The translations under genes were made by a program, and so were the position numbers. A DNA stretch of 64,000 nt from Ganoderma boninense (Eukaryota > Basidiomycota > Agaricomycetes > Polyporales > Polyporaceae), in the NCBI GenBank assembly GCA_002900995.3, contig CM035313.1:2728001-2792000 (forward strand). Direction: 5' to 3'. Of the stretch, positions 34,638 through 46,318 are shown one piece after another. The notes beneath the pieces are model-generated. The model saw nothing but the letters and a program-made list of their open reading frames with translations. It had not been told where the DNA came from and ran no database searches. Each line of letters opens with the position of its first letter. Positions within the stretch are counted from its first letter, which is position 1.

Positions 34638-34836
34638 AGTTACGGTAAAGGTTTCTGTGAAAATAATTTGAATACCTTTGCAATCCTTTGTCGTGAAAAC
34701 TGTAAAGCCCTTTGTAGAAAGACCATAAACAATGGCGCGCACTGTGATAGGACTCTATTCCACTACAAAGAGGCGTTACATTTTTGACGGCGTGGGATGG
34801 TAAAGGTATTCAGACTACTTTTACCGTAACCTTTAC
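34638..34836. mobile_element. MITE-like long inverted repeat
   Basis: The left arm starts AGTTACGGTAAAGG and contains TTGAATACCTTTG. The right arm, read as reverse complement, has GGTTACGGTAAAAG and TGAATACCTTTACC in the same order. The arms (about 40-48 bases, imperfect) enclose a loop of about 110 bases with no coding capacity. Base composition is AT-rich against GC-rich flanks. Size and form suggest a degraded non-autonomous DNA element or foldback; no target-site duplication is clear. Confidence 0.45.
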
Positions 34837-36933
34837 AGTATTTCAGGTGAAATATTCTGATATGCACCTCGCGGAATTCATAAACTCGAAGGCTTGTCAA
34901 TCCCAGCTCCCACGCGCGCATGGCGGCGAGCCTCCCGATAGACTGGAAAAATGCGATGGCCACTTCTAGTGCTTCTCCGCTCTATTGCTGGTGCTGTAAC
35001 GAGCGCGATCTCCTCGCAGGCTTGCATAAGGACGGTGCGCTTGCTATGGCCGAGGTTCCACTTGGCCGGACCGCCCTGGATATCCATTGTACGGAGAGTT
35101 TGTGGCTCTGCGAACTTCGGGTACTCCTGCTGTATGGCGCGTGGCCTCCAGCGGTTTAGGGGATGCTGGACCCTGGTGTGGCAGAAAACGATGAATGGAC
35201 ACAATTGGACCGGCGGCTGAGCATGAAGGTTCAGTGGCTCGCCAGCGCTCGCCCCCAGGCTCCGGGGAGCGCCTTCGGCGATCCTAAGGGCACTGCTCTA
35301 ATATCTCGTAATTCATTTGCGAAACATGTCGCAGAGAGAGGAGGGTTACATTCTGGTTGCAACATGTTGAAACCTGCAAGCTCCTCTTGTGCCGCTCCTA
35401 GCAGAATGGGCAGCAAGCACTCGCGCTTCGCGGAGCTGAGACTGGCCTCGCGGAGCGCGGGTGTCGTTTACGCGCTACGGCACGGACATGTGGGGGGAAG
35501 TCGGACTGTAGACGCGAGTTCCGGCGACAGGCGGATTCGCAGCGATGTCCCTCGTCGAAGACAGTGGTGGAGGCTTCGTCTTCTCCGGCGCTGGGGGTGG
35601 CAGACGCCTCCATCGCCACTCGCCGACGGCTTCCCGTGGTCGGGTTCTCGTGAGCTTCGAGGCCGTGGCTGGCAGTCATGCGTGGGATATCCCGTGGCGG
35701 AGCGTGCCACAGAAGGCGGACACCCTGCGAGTGGATATCCACCGCACATGTGTGTTCTCAGCTTCCCTCGCAGACTTGACCATGTACCGAGCGAACCACA
35801 ATGCATCCCCAGAAATTTACACAGCATCCTGAGGATGGAAGCATCAGCTGGGCTTGCGCGTGCCCATACGAAGGATGGAACGCGGTTGGAGTGATTTTGT
35901 CCTAGAAGGATGTCCGGCTGTCCGCGTTGGCTTCTTGATGCACCTGAACTTCCCCTCCGGAGCGTCCGGCCATCGCGTATCTCGCGGGTCCGTTCATTAC
36001 CGGTGTCAACGTCCAGATCTTCCGGCCCTAGCAAACAATGATGGAAGCGAGGAGCATATCCGCACGGAGTCCGGTAGGGAATGCAAGATCGAGCACGGAG
36101 TATGAAGATTATGTATAGTGATGGTAGCCGAGATAACATCTCCGTCCAGCGTCGATCGAGTTGGAAAGGGTATGTATTGGTAGAGTTTACTGTGGCGGCT
36201 TGGCGAGTCAATATGAGTTCATTGCTGACGTGTTGAGTTGCGAGACCTCGTGGAAGAAGTACTCGTGGTGCAGGCTCATGGCGGTGGCATTGTGTTCGAA
36301 TGGGGTGAGGGTACTTACACGCTGTGCGTCACAGGACTTTGAAGCGCCGAGGATACCCAAAGTTGCGCTATCGCCGTAGTGTTAAATGATACATAGCAAG
36401 TAATTTAGATGTCATTTGCCCACTTATAACTACACTAATTGGAGGATATAGACGCCATCCTCCTGACCTTCCCCTATGAGAATGCAACGTAGTGATATCC
36501 GTTGCGAGACCCCTAAACGTTAGAAATCACTGGTCCCTATGGCTCTCACACCTTCACTCAAATCTATTTGAAGCACATTTTACACGACATAAATGCATGA
36601 TGAAGAGGTCTGAACAACCTCTGGATGGATTCCGGCAGGAGCGAGAGCAGTGCCGGAAATGATGGACGAGTGCTATGAAGTCCCGATTTGGCATCTGCCA
36701 CGTGGCGTCGGAGCTGCGGCTTGAAGTTGCAGGTGGCGGGGCACATCTCCGAAACCACGACGACCATGCGAGGAGGCCATTGAGGCACTCTTCTGGCCGC
36801 ACTTGAGAGGAGCTGCTGTCCTGTAAATCTCCAGCGAGCCGGTATGCTGACTCATCGCCCATTGACTGCATTCACTGACGATAATTCTCCATTTTAGGTG
36901 CTGACGCGGACGCGACGCCCTGCACCGTTCGCG

Positions 36934-39900
36934 ATGGCCAAGGCAGCAAAGTCTGAGCCTCTCGCGATCTACGAGTCTCGTCCGCCAGAATGGCTTCCGA
37001 AGACGCACCTCTCCGCTGACCTTGGTACGATTATATATCCCACGGCCGATTCTTTCCACTCCACTGACTCCTCGGCAGGTTATGCGGGGTTTTTCCCTCC
37101 GAGACCTCACCAAGTCGAAGATACGCTTACGGAATCCAATGTCAAGGGCGGCCTGATGCTTGGCCCGTCTGTCCCCGTACGTATCATCGCTTACGCTGAG
37201 GGCAACGTGATTAGGAAAGCGTTTCGTCTCTGAGGAGACACAGGCACACTCGAAGGGAGCCAGTATATCTGCCCCGGTCAGCACTGCGCTGGCATCTCTT
37301 GACCGCATAGACACATGATGCATAACGCCGTCTCACATGTCCAAGCACCCATCTATTATGCTCTGAAAGAATCTAACGCTTTCTCCAGGCGGAGACATAC
37401 AGCGCTCAAGACTCTATTCGGAAGCGACTCATGCAGGAGAATGCCCTCAGCGAACTGGAAGACCTGATGAACCAAGTCTTCGCCCGAAAAGCGGAGAGCG
37501 TCCCGGGGATACCGTACGTCCGGTGTAATCATTGACGCTTATAGTAGCGCTAATATACCAGTTATAGTGCCTCGTCATTCCGCCTGCCGTCCAGAGTTAC
37601 GCTGAATGACGCCAAACGTCAGGCTTGGTTCGCCGACCTGGCAAATCCCGATGTGCCGCTGTCGAAGCTTGGCAAGAACGTCCCGCACGGGGCTAAGGGC
37701 CACGATCTACTCGACCTGCTCCACACTAACAACGTCGCGATCCCACGCGCCGTGTGGTTCCTGCGCGTGTTCGGGGCAAATGAATCTGTGCGTCCTGTGA
37801 TCTATCGCCTCTCCGGCGTTTCGACTTAGTGCTTCCGCAGGCGGGGCTCCGCAACAAGCCGTCGTACAACCCGACCCAGTATAGCATCGAGTGGGCGAAC
37901 GTGATGACGACCTATTTGAAGAAACAGCTTGCGGACATCGCCCTCCCGAGCGCCCCGCGTCCAGGCTTGAGCATCAAGCAGACGTTCAAGGGTGTCCTGT
38001 CGGATACCGGCAGCAGAGAGAAATGGATCTCCCGTTTCACGTACTGGTGAGCGAAGGTTACGTACGATTATGTTGCCCAGTGGAGCTGACTTCCATTTGG
38101 TGGCGCACGTTGGCAGTTTGAGTCTCTTGCGCACGTTCTACGCGGAAGGGCTAGTCGACAACCGAACGTTCCTGTCATGGTTGGTTCAACAGATGGCTAC
38201 GTGCAATCTTGCACAACTGGGGTTTGTCGCTAGGCTGGCAGACGAATACCTGGAGGGAATGCTCGTAAGCCGAGCGCTCACCCATCCATTCACGGAAGCC
38301 TGTTTGGGCAAGTTCGACGAGGTATGTATTCTTCATCGTGCTGCACTGTCCATGTCAATTGTCTTATAAGTTGCGAAAATAGATTCAGAGCACGCACGCC
38401 AAAGAACACCTGGCGAACACGACGAACATCTTAAGGAGCTTAATATCGGTATGTATAAACGTCTTTGATGTAGAAGTCCACTTACGTTCTCTTCAAGCGA
38501 TCGTTTCTAGCCCTTCCAGATGCCTCTGTCAGTCCCCGAATGCATATGCAGTTCGGCTCCAAGCTCGAGGAGATCTTGTTGGACGACTTTGCGACGGAAG
38601 GCTCAGACACCTCACTGCAGCCCAACATCCAGACCCTGCACCAGATTGTCTTGGACACGTTGTCTGACGTGCAGCGTCGGAACGAAGCAATGCTCTTTCA
38701 TCACCTTCCTCCGAGAGTACTTGGCACCCTCTCCTCGGCGTTATCGGATATCAAAGTGAGCAGATCTATTGCGCAGCCGCGGGCTAAACTCACTGTCCCC
38801 GCCGCAGTTGCTCAATTCAATATCCGGAAAGACCGACATGCCCAGCGTAGCCCTGTTTGATGATACGTCCGAGATATCGGACACCTTCACGCGCAAGCTC
38901 GACTTCCTCCTCACGTGGAGCGTCACGCCGCTTCAGTACGGCGACCATCGTCCATATGCCGCGGCTTGCCTCCTTCAACTGTGGAGGAACAAGGCCGAGG
39001 AGCGCGCGATTAGGAGGGATGCGCCTCTGCCCGACGACCAAATCCAGAGTCTCATATTCCATTGGCTGAACAAGTCCGAAGTAGCAGGCGAACCGAGCAA
39101 CCTCCCCGCAGTGGCGCTGCTGTTCGGACAACTTGTCAAGCATGGGTTGTTTTCGTACGGCGCATACATGCAGCATCTGGTCGCGCGGGGCGAAGAAGGT
39201 TTGTCCTACACTACGTCACAGGTATGTCATCTGTAAACCTGGTTCGTACCCGGACGCTGATAGAAACGTTAGGGTGAAGTGTCCCGACATAGAGAGTTCC
39301 TTCGATGGATACCTCTCCACGAACCCAGCCCTTCTATGATGAACGAACGCAAAGCCATTCTGTATGGCCTTCGTATGCGTGAGACTCCAGAGGAGGCCAA
39401 CGAAAAGGAGATCCGAAGGGAGCTCCGTGCGCTTCTGCCCGAGCTCTTCGGAGGTATGTGCCTGACGTCGTTCTTGTTCCGACTTCGAGTGACAAGTACC
39501 GGATCCCAGGGGAAGCGCCAACTGGAGAGCCGCTCACGACGACGTTTTGGCAGTCATGCAACAATCTGCTGTCGGCCCCCCGCTTTGAGCAAGTCAAGGT
39601 CATCAAACAGTGGTTTTTGCCCATCTACAAGAGGTGGTTATCAAGGTACGATTGTCACCCTTGTCCTGTAGTGCTCATGTTGACCCTATGGCGGCAGTCA
39701 CAAAAATTTGAACATTGACTCCGAGGCACTGGTTCTTCGCGTCTACACGCTCACTGTCGTCATCATGGCCCGTATGAGGTCATATGGTTCCATTCTGGAT
39801 GTAAGTACCTGTTCCTTATCCCCTCTACTACCGTTAATGAGCGTCGCAGATGTCGTTGTGTACTTTGGAGTATGCCACTGCCAATCCGCTTCTGAACGCC

Positions 39901-42900
39901 GTCATCGAGACACTTCGACAGCATATGGAAGTCTGGGCCTGCTTGAACCGCATGAAGACCGTCGCTGTGGCGCTTTGGACAGTTCATCAAACCTGGCGAA
40001 CTCGGGGCTCCCAGAACCGCGTTCTGCTCAAGCTTCTTGCCGAGGTTGATAACAAAACGTACCTGGAGCCTGCAGCACGCGAACAGATGTCGTCGGACAT
40101 TTCGGCGTATACACACGTATGCTCTGTATTTTGTTCCATCGTGTCCAGTACTAAGCCCTTCCTTGTAGGCTTTGTTCCCGACGAACGAGAACCCAGGCAA
40201 CGTACCTCCGGTCCTCCCTGAGATCCTGATGCTCGCAGCCGATTCAACACCCGAAGCGCCGTCACTCCTCGCGAACAGCCTCTGGTACAAGTACATGACC
40301 TCGCCCGATTGGGCCTGGAAAGTTTGGGACAACACCGTTGCTAGTTTGCGACAGCTTCCGGCCATGATGTCGGATGTCCCAAGTCGGCGAGCATGCGCCC
40401 TCCGATACGCGGCTTTCTTGTTGCACGTGGACCAACACCTTCCTCGAGGGTTCGACGAACAGATCCGCTCTTGGCTGATGGGCTCGGGGCGGAGCGAGAT
40501 CGCCGCTCTCACTACTGAGACATGGGATGTCGTCACAGTGGTCCTATTGTACCTCAATTGTTACGGGGCGCTCGCTACCACTACCATTCTGGAAAGCCTT
40601 GTCTTCCAGGTGTGGCAAGCTGGTGCGAATGTGTCGTCCGAGGAACAAGGGCAGGCTTTGGAGACGCTGTTGACGTCCGTCAACACCCTATTCGAACACT
40701 TGCTTCTCAGGGATGAATGCGGCACTGGCCTCCCACCTGTTGATGTCTTCGAGGCACAAGGGCTCTTGACACGGCGTCGTGACGTCTTCCGGGAACCTCA
40801 TTTTTCGACGTTGGTCTCAAACTTTCCGGCGCTTGTTCTCATCGAACAGAACAGGTTTCTCTCGGAGACGCTGCGAGCTGCGTCTACCACTCTCCGCAAG
40901 ACTATATGCCGAGTGAACGTCTTTCGGCAAGGTATCTACCGCGACCTCGATGCAGTGTGCTTAACGTTCGAGAGCCTGCTGGAGTCGCAGAGCATCCCCG
41001 ATGATCTCCATGAACCTCTGGTCGGCGCTCTCCGGCTGATGCTAAACGACCCAGGTCAAGGTGAGCGAATGACCGTTCTCATCGATTTATCATGAATGGT
41101 TAAACGGCTTTCTAGATGGTCCCGTGAACGCGGCGGATTTGCATTCCGTTTCTTCACTACTCAGCCATTGGAAATTGGCAGCTACTTCCGTCGAGATCAG
41201 GCTGACGATCAAGCAACTGCAGGAAGGCATCTCGCGCGAACCAACTCGTGTTGCCGCGTATGCAAGCCTGGACAGGCTCACCTCCGCCGTCTTCTATTCG
41301 TGCAGACAGCCCGAGGAAGCTGACTTCATTGCTGACCTGATTATCAATGTCGACAGGACTGTTGCCGGAAAGGTAAAGTAACACCTATGATCTCCCTTTG
41401 TGTCGACTAAGAGTGAATGTCGACAGTTCGTTAACGCGGGTTTAAGGCGTGTCTCCGAGATATTCCGAGAGTGGGATCCCCTTCTCGACAATAGGACCCA
41501 CAACGACTTGAAGAAGTGCGCGAGCGAGATCCTTCGTCTCATGGCCAATATAGTCGCTCCTCTCAGGAAAGACGCGTCACTGCCTCAGCTAGACCCGCTC
41601 ATACAGGAGAATTTCTTTTCCGTGCTTTGCGGTAAGTTCAGGAAGATGACGGAGACAATGGCGGCCCTTCTGCAAAACCCATGGGAAGAGGAGGCTGCGA
41701 GAGGGACCCAGGCTGTAGTGTTCATGGCAAGAATGTTGCAATTTTACCTAGGTTTCTCAATCACATGGAACCAGCAAGCGAAGGATCTCGCAGAAGAGCT
41801 GTGCTTCAATCTGACCCGGCTAGCACTGGTGTGTACCGTTGTCACTGCCCCATCATCCCGGATGCTGAGTACACCCTAGATGCACGGCGCAGGAGAGAGT
41901 CTGAATGTGCTCGTATTTCCGTTGGTCCTCGATACCCTCTGCTACACTTTGGACGGTGAGCGTATTGAAATCATGAACTTGGCTGCTGTTCTCACTGTGA
42001 ATAGAGATACCCATGGATGTGAAGGCGACGGCACCTTTCGACCCCTTCCGGAACTATCCTGAGTTCAACCTCTCTGATCTGCCAGCGGATATGCCACCCG
42101 AGTACAAGGCTCGCATGCGCACCCTCCTACCATACGTCGAACTCAACCCCGCTGTTGAAGGCCTCGTTTACGTCACTCGCGACGCCTCAGGAGCAATCAT
42201 CAGCTCCGTCCCAGTACAGAACCGCCCCTGGGAGTGGACCGAGTACATTGGCGACAATCCTGCCGGCGAGATGTCTCGAGGGGGCGACGAGCGAGTTCCG
42301 GACGATCGACCGCACGTGAAGAACTCCGCGGCGCTGTCGCTGGATCTCTTCGAGGCTCGAGTCACCGGAGACCGCGTCATCCTCCCTCCGAAGCAAGTCC
42401 ACCAGGAGTTCCTACCCGGGGTCGAGGACATGATGGCGGAGGAGAATCTGCGCTCGTTCCAGGACGATGTCTTCTCGGAAGGCTCGTTCCGCCGCGACTG
42501 GCGCGAGACTCGTATCCCCTTCGACGATGCGATCGGATCAAATCCCAGCGGCAGGAGGAACTCTCCGCACGGCGACGACAACATCAATACCTTGACTCCT
42601 CTGCCCGCTCTGTCCGGACATGCCGTCGCGACTGGCGCTTCAGATCATCGAGCGTCGTCGCGAAGACCATCTCCAGCGTCGTCGGTTCGATCGGCAGGTT
42701 CGGCGCGTTCGGGTGTTTCCCATCATGCTTTTAGTCGGCTCTCGGCGTCCACGACAGGGGAGGTAATCGATGTGGACGCTTTGGAGCCGGGAGGATCTGG
42801 CACTGGCTCGTCAAACAAGCGGAAGGCCATGAGCACCATCGCGGAAGAAGACAGCGACATTGAAATTATCGAAGGGCCTGTTCCAACCTTGGACAACCGT

Positions 42901-42963
42901 GGGCAGAAGCGGGCCAAGGCACGCGCGGCCGGGAACACAGTGATAAAGGGAAAGAGGAGATGA
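36934..42963 (+). CDS. MED12: Mediator complex subunit 12 (Srb8 homolog)
   Basis: Subunit of the CDK8 kinase module of Mediator, a nuclear regulator of RNA polymerase II transcription; MED12 activates CDK8-cyclin C. About twenty exons in one continuous set of phases encode roughly 1,600 aa. The N-terminus carries YESRPPEWLPKTHLSADLGY and FFPPRPHQVEDTLTESNVK. Next comes the Med12 domain signature LPSRVTLNDAKRQAWFADL with VPHGAKGHDLLDLLHTNNVA and IPRAVWFLRVFGANE, then the helical LCEWAV-type region. The C-terminus is Ser/acidic-rich, with basic clusters near SSNKRKAM and QKRAKARAA that may be nuclear localisation signals, ending KGKRR. I chose ATG 36934, but an AG acceptor just before 36898 leaves room for an extra upstream first exon. 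Internal junctions not listed are approximate. Confidence 0.93.
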
Positions 42964-43238
42964 ATAGAGTTCATGGTACATGTGTCACCTTGATGACTCG
43001 GCGGGTAGAGTCCTGTTTGCATAACTTATTGTCTTCTTTTTGTCTCGGAGGATCCCACTTGTACTAATAGCACTTGGAATGCATGGAACTCGGTCACTTC
43101 AGGGACTATAGCCCGGTCTATCAGAAACATTACTGCCTGGGTATCGTACAGAGGCTGGCTAAAGATGCTCAGTAGGATCGAGCGCCAGTCAGGGAGGAAC
43201 AAACCACGAGCAACCAACATGGGTAAATATCCCATAGC
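42964..43238. other. Convergent 3' spacer, MED12 / UGT copy 1
   Basis: A 275-base spacer between convergent 3' ends. Nothing else is seen. Confidence 0.6.
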
Positions 43239-45362
43239 TTACAGGCTGTCCAAGAACAGCGCAGCCTCCTTCCTCGACGTTCCACCCTCTTCCCATTCCC
43301 CGTTGACGGCTTTTCTCAGCACATCAAGCTTCGCTCGCTTCTTGGCACCGTCCTCCCCAAACGCCTTCTGCAGCACGTCTCGAACCTCCACCTTGATGGC
43401 TTCGATGGTGCCCTTCGGCGTGTACCCGGTGCGATAGATTGGGTTGAGGCCAGCGCCGGTCCGTACCTCAAGCAACTCATAACCAACCTGGAGCTGGTCG
43501 GCGATATGCACCGCGTTCTGCGGCTGGTCACCACCGAACGGCCAGAAAATTCTATTCGTTTCAGATACGTCAGTTCGTGGCGAGTAACGGATAGGCTGCA
43601 ATCCATACTGGGGAACCCCGGCGGAAATCGCTTCCGTAACGCCATTGTGTCCACCATGGGCGATAAACCATCCCGTCACCTGAGGAGAGTCGAGACAACG
43701 TCATCTACAAGTTATTTTGCGAGGGCAGGAGGAACGTACCGGGTGGTCAAGGATGAGTTGTTGGGGCGTCCATGGAGAGAGGAAGCCTTTGCCGTATGCT
43801 TTAACTTTCTCCTGGATCTCGTCTGGGATTTTCGCAGCGAAGGGTGAGGCATGGCTTAGGATCTGTGCAACGTCAGATCAAAGAAAAGCGGGAGGTACGG
43901 GTTTGACCTACGAAGGGAATCTTAAGCTCCATGATGACGTCGAGAACGGCCCATACGCTATCGGGGTTGCCTACAGGCCAGAACATAGAACCAAACGAGA
44001 TCTACACGAGGTTACACCACCTGTGAGGGGCAGAAGACAGCTGAAGCTTGAACGAGAGACGTACGTAGACCAATGATTTCTCCCCAGAGATCTTGAGGTT
44101 CGCATCCATGAACTCTAGTATCTGGCTAGATTCCGCGGACTGCTTCTGCTCGTTCGCTGCCGCAGTCGCCTTGGACGCAGATGGAAGAAGCGGGCCGACA
44201 GCGTACGCGGGGCGGCCCGTCTCTGCAAACCAGCCCTTCGCTGCGGCGACTGCCTCAGGCTCGTATGAAGTTGGAGTGAACATGAAAAGGCCATCGGAGG
44301 CTTCGAACGTCCTAAGAAGGTGCTCAATGTCTCGTTCATAGCCATCGAACTGGTCAGAATACGTACTGGTAAACTCGGGGGAAAAGAGAGTACATTTCCT
44401 CCGGGACAGGAAGCTAACGCAATGGTCAATCAATGAATGTTCAACCGGTGAGTACGAGGCTATCACGGGGGCCACTCACAAGCTGGGGGTGCAACTCGTG
44501 ATCGTACATCGGAACCATTCCAGGGACACGCACGAGCTTTCCCGTGGGCGTGAAAACCATCTAATGGTGTTTTCAATACGTAGGCAACGCTGATTGGAGA
44601 GCATCGCCCTGGGCGTACCTCGCGTGCAACCTGTGCAAAGCTTCGGCCTGTTTGACGGACTTTTTCTTCGATAAGAGGAAGTAAATTGCCTCTTCCGCCA
44701 AGATGCTCGGGACCGAAGAGGTAAAAGATGGCGTATGTAAGTCCGGGGTGCCAAGAAAAGACCTTCACCGTGTTTCCACTAAGGGCCTTGATCGCGCCGA
44801 AGGGCTCAACTGCGAAAAACTGGTTATAGTAGTCAGATCCCGAAAATGTGTTGGAGGGGAAAGTGGCTATGCTCACGTCGATAATGATCGCTTTGGGTTT
44901 GGGAAGAGGTGCGAAGCGGGTGCCGGTCTTCGTGCAGACCAGCTCCTCCTCAGCAATGATCGATTTCCACGCCGTTTTAAATTGCTCATCACCCTCGGGC
45001 GAAAATAAGAACTGGATATCCCCAATGGCGATCACCCTGTAGATGACCTTCCCCGGTGAGAAGAGATGTAGATGCCAAGCATCGGGAACTAACCTAATAC
45101 GAGCCGCAAGCTCCTCATCGCCTGCATCGAAGCTGCGTGCTAGCTCGTTCTTGACACGGTCGTAGAAGGCGTTCGTTGCAATGAGAGTCACGGTCACGGG
45201 CCGGAGTTTGACGAAGCGTGCAAATAAGTTGATGAGGGGGCGGGCATGACCTGCAGATCGTCGCGTGAGTGGTATGCTTGGACGTGAGAGATCGGCTCCT
45301 CGGACATACTGACCCCATGCCTGGTACGGATACCCAACAATGTGAGTCGGAGCGGTGGTCAT
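43239..45362 (-). CDS. UDP-glycosyltransferase (GT1 family), copy 1
   Basis: Predicted soluble GT1-family glycosyltransferase that moves a sugar from a UDP-sugar to a small lipophilic acceptor; acceptor unknown. About nine to ten exons encode around 520 aa. The ATG at 45362 gives MTTAPTHIVGYPYQAWG, spliced to GHARPLINLFARFVKLRPV, the N-terminal acceptor-domain opening with the catalytic-type His in GHARP. The C-terminal UDP-binding signature is complete: WTPQQLILDHP, then AHGGHNGVTEAISAGVPQ and WPFGGDQPQNAVH, with the family His, Glu and Asp-Gln positions visible. There is no signal peptide or C-terminal membrane segment, unlike animal UGTs. All joins checked by eye kept frame, including a short exon reading LPVPEEMYSLFPRVYQ. 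It is the first of three same-strand paralogs. Confidence 0.9.
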
Positions 45363-46318
45363 CGCAGGGCGATCGGTCTGGGTAAGGCTAAACGGCGGGG
45401 CTGTTAGCAACTCCCAAGTGGACAGCGACTCCATTACATACTGACGGGAGCGGAACCGACAAGCGAGAGCGCGGGAACCCGATTGGATAGTAGTACTGAC
45501 GATTGTGATGGCACGCGACGGAGAAGGCCACATTGGTAACTAGACTCAATGCAATTGTCACCGACGTGGTTGAAATCCCTGCAATCAAGCCATGAGAAAC
45601 ATATGAACGAACGGAATCGGAGAAGACACTCCGCACCTCGTCATACAAAAGATTTCCCACCATGTCATCAGGATTACCAACGCATTCGTGCCTTTCCTGC
45701 ACCGTGGACATCGCCCACAATATCCAATATAAGGATAGTGTAAAATCGGAGAGGTAATCCTTCTGATCTAGCGCAGCGGGATAGTGCTGTTTGGGCAAGT
45801 GTACGATTTAGAGGCGTTGAAACGTCCCAACGACACATGACGGTGAAGGCTCTCACTTGAAAAAAAAACAGACAAGCTGGATGTTAACGAGGCGGATGCA
45901 TAGCTGTACGCAGTACTGATAGCTGAAAGGAAGGAAGGGCAGTCGATTGAAGGTCGTTGGTCATGGTCGTGACCAAGTTTTACCAGCACCCGTAGAAGTT
46001 GAGCGCTTGATCGGCGCGCCTCTTAGCGCCCAATCTTTTGGGCATAGACACAGCCACAACAACTGGTGGCTCTCCCCCGAACCGTTGGCTCTCCCCAGTC
46101 CGTTACTTGAAGCTCACTGGCATCAACGAATGGGTGTTCCTCTGTATTCTATGAGCAGGGGTTGATATCTAAGCCTAAAGATTCTTCTAAGTAGTACGCC
46201 AGACGGAGTCCCAAGCCTGAGATTGACGAGGGCCCCAAGTAAGTCTAAGTGAATATGCACTACGGGGAAGCTGACAGCCCGCAGGCTACGGCTAGGACAA
46301 CCATTCATCGCTTGCGGC
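45363..46318. other. Intergenic region between UGT copies 1 and 2
   Basis: Promoter side of copy 1 and 3' flank of copy 2. It contains one open frame on the minus strand (ATG 45711, stop at 45388) with a hydrophobic stretch; see findings. Copy 1 shows no clear TATA box. Nothing else is recognised. Confidence 0.5.

Larger units (their letters stand above)
32183..36933. other. Gene-poor 4.7 kb region with structured repeats
   Basis: The first few hundred bases are the promoter of the minus-strand Pro/Ser-rich gene and the last hundred precede MED12. In between, no gene is supported. The region contains a perfect palindrome at 33368, a tandem repeat at 34516-34599, and a long imperfect inverted repeat at 34638-34836. 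Open frames at 35163-36211 run on both strands across the same bases and look like chance. Confidence 0.5.

Noticed and set aside
35468..36211. 247-codon minus-strand open frame
   Set aside because: It overlaps a 243-codon plus-strand frame over the same bases; neither shows motifs or supporting introns.
36377..36437. AT-rich stretch with imperfect inverted TAGTGT/ACACTA ends
   Set aside because: The match is only about six bases plus a weak inner block, too little to call an element.
36838..36934. GTG-led N-terminal extension of MED12 (from 36898)
   Set aside because: GTG starts are not expected in a nuclear gene; ATG 36934 used instead.
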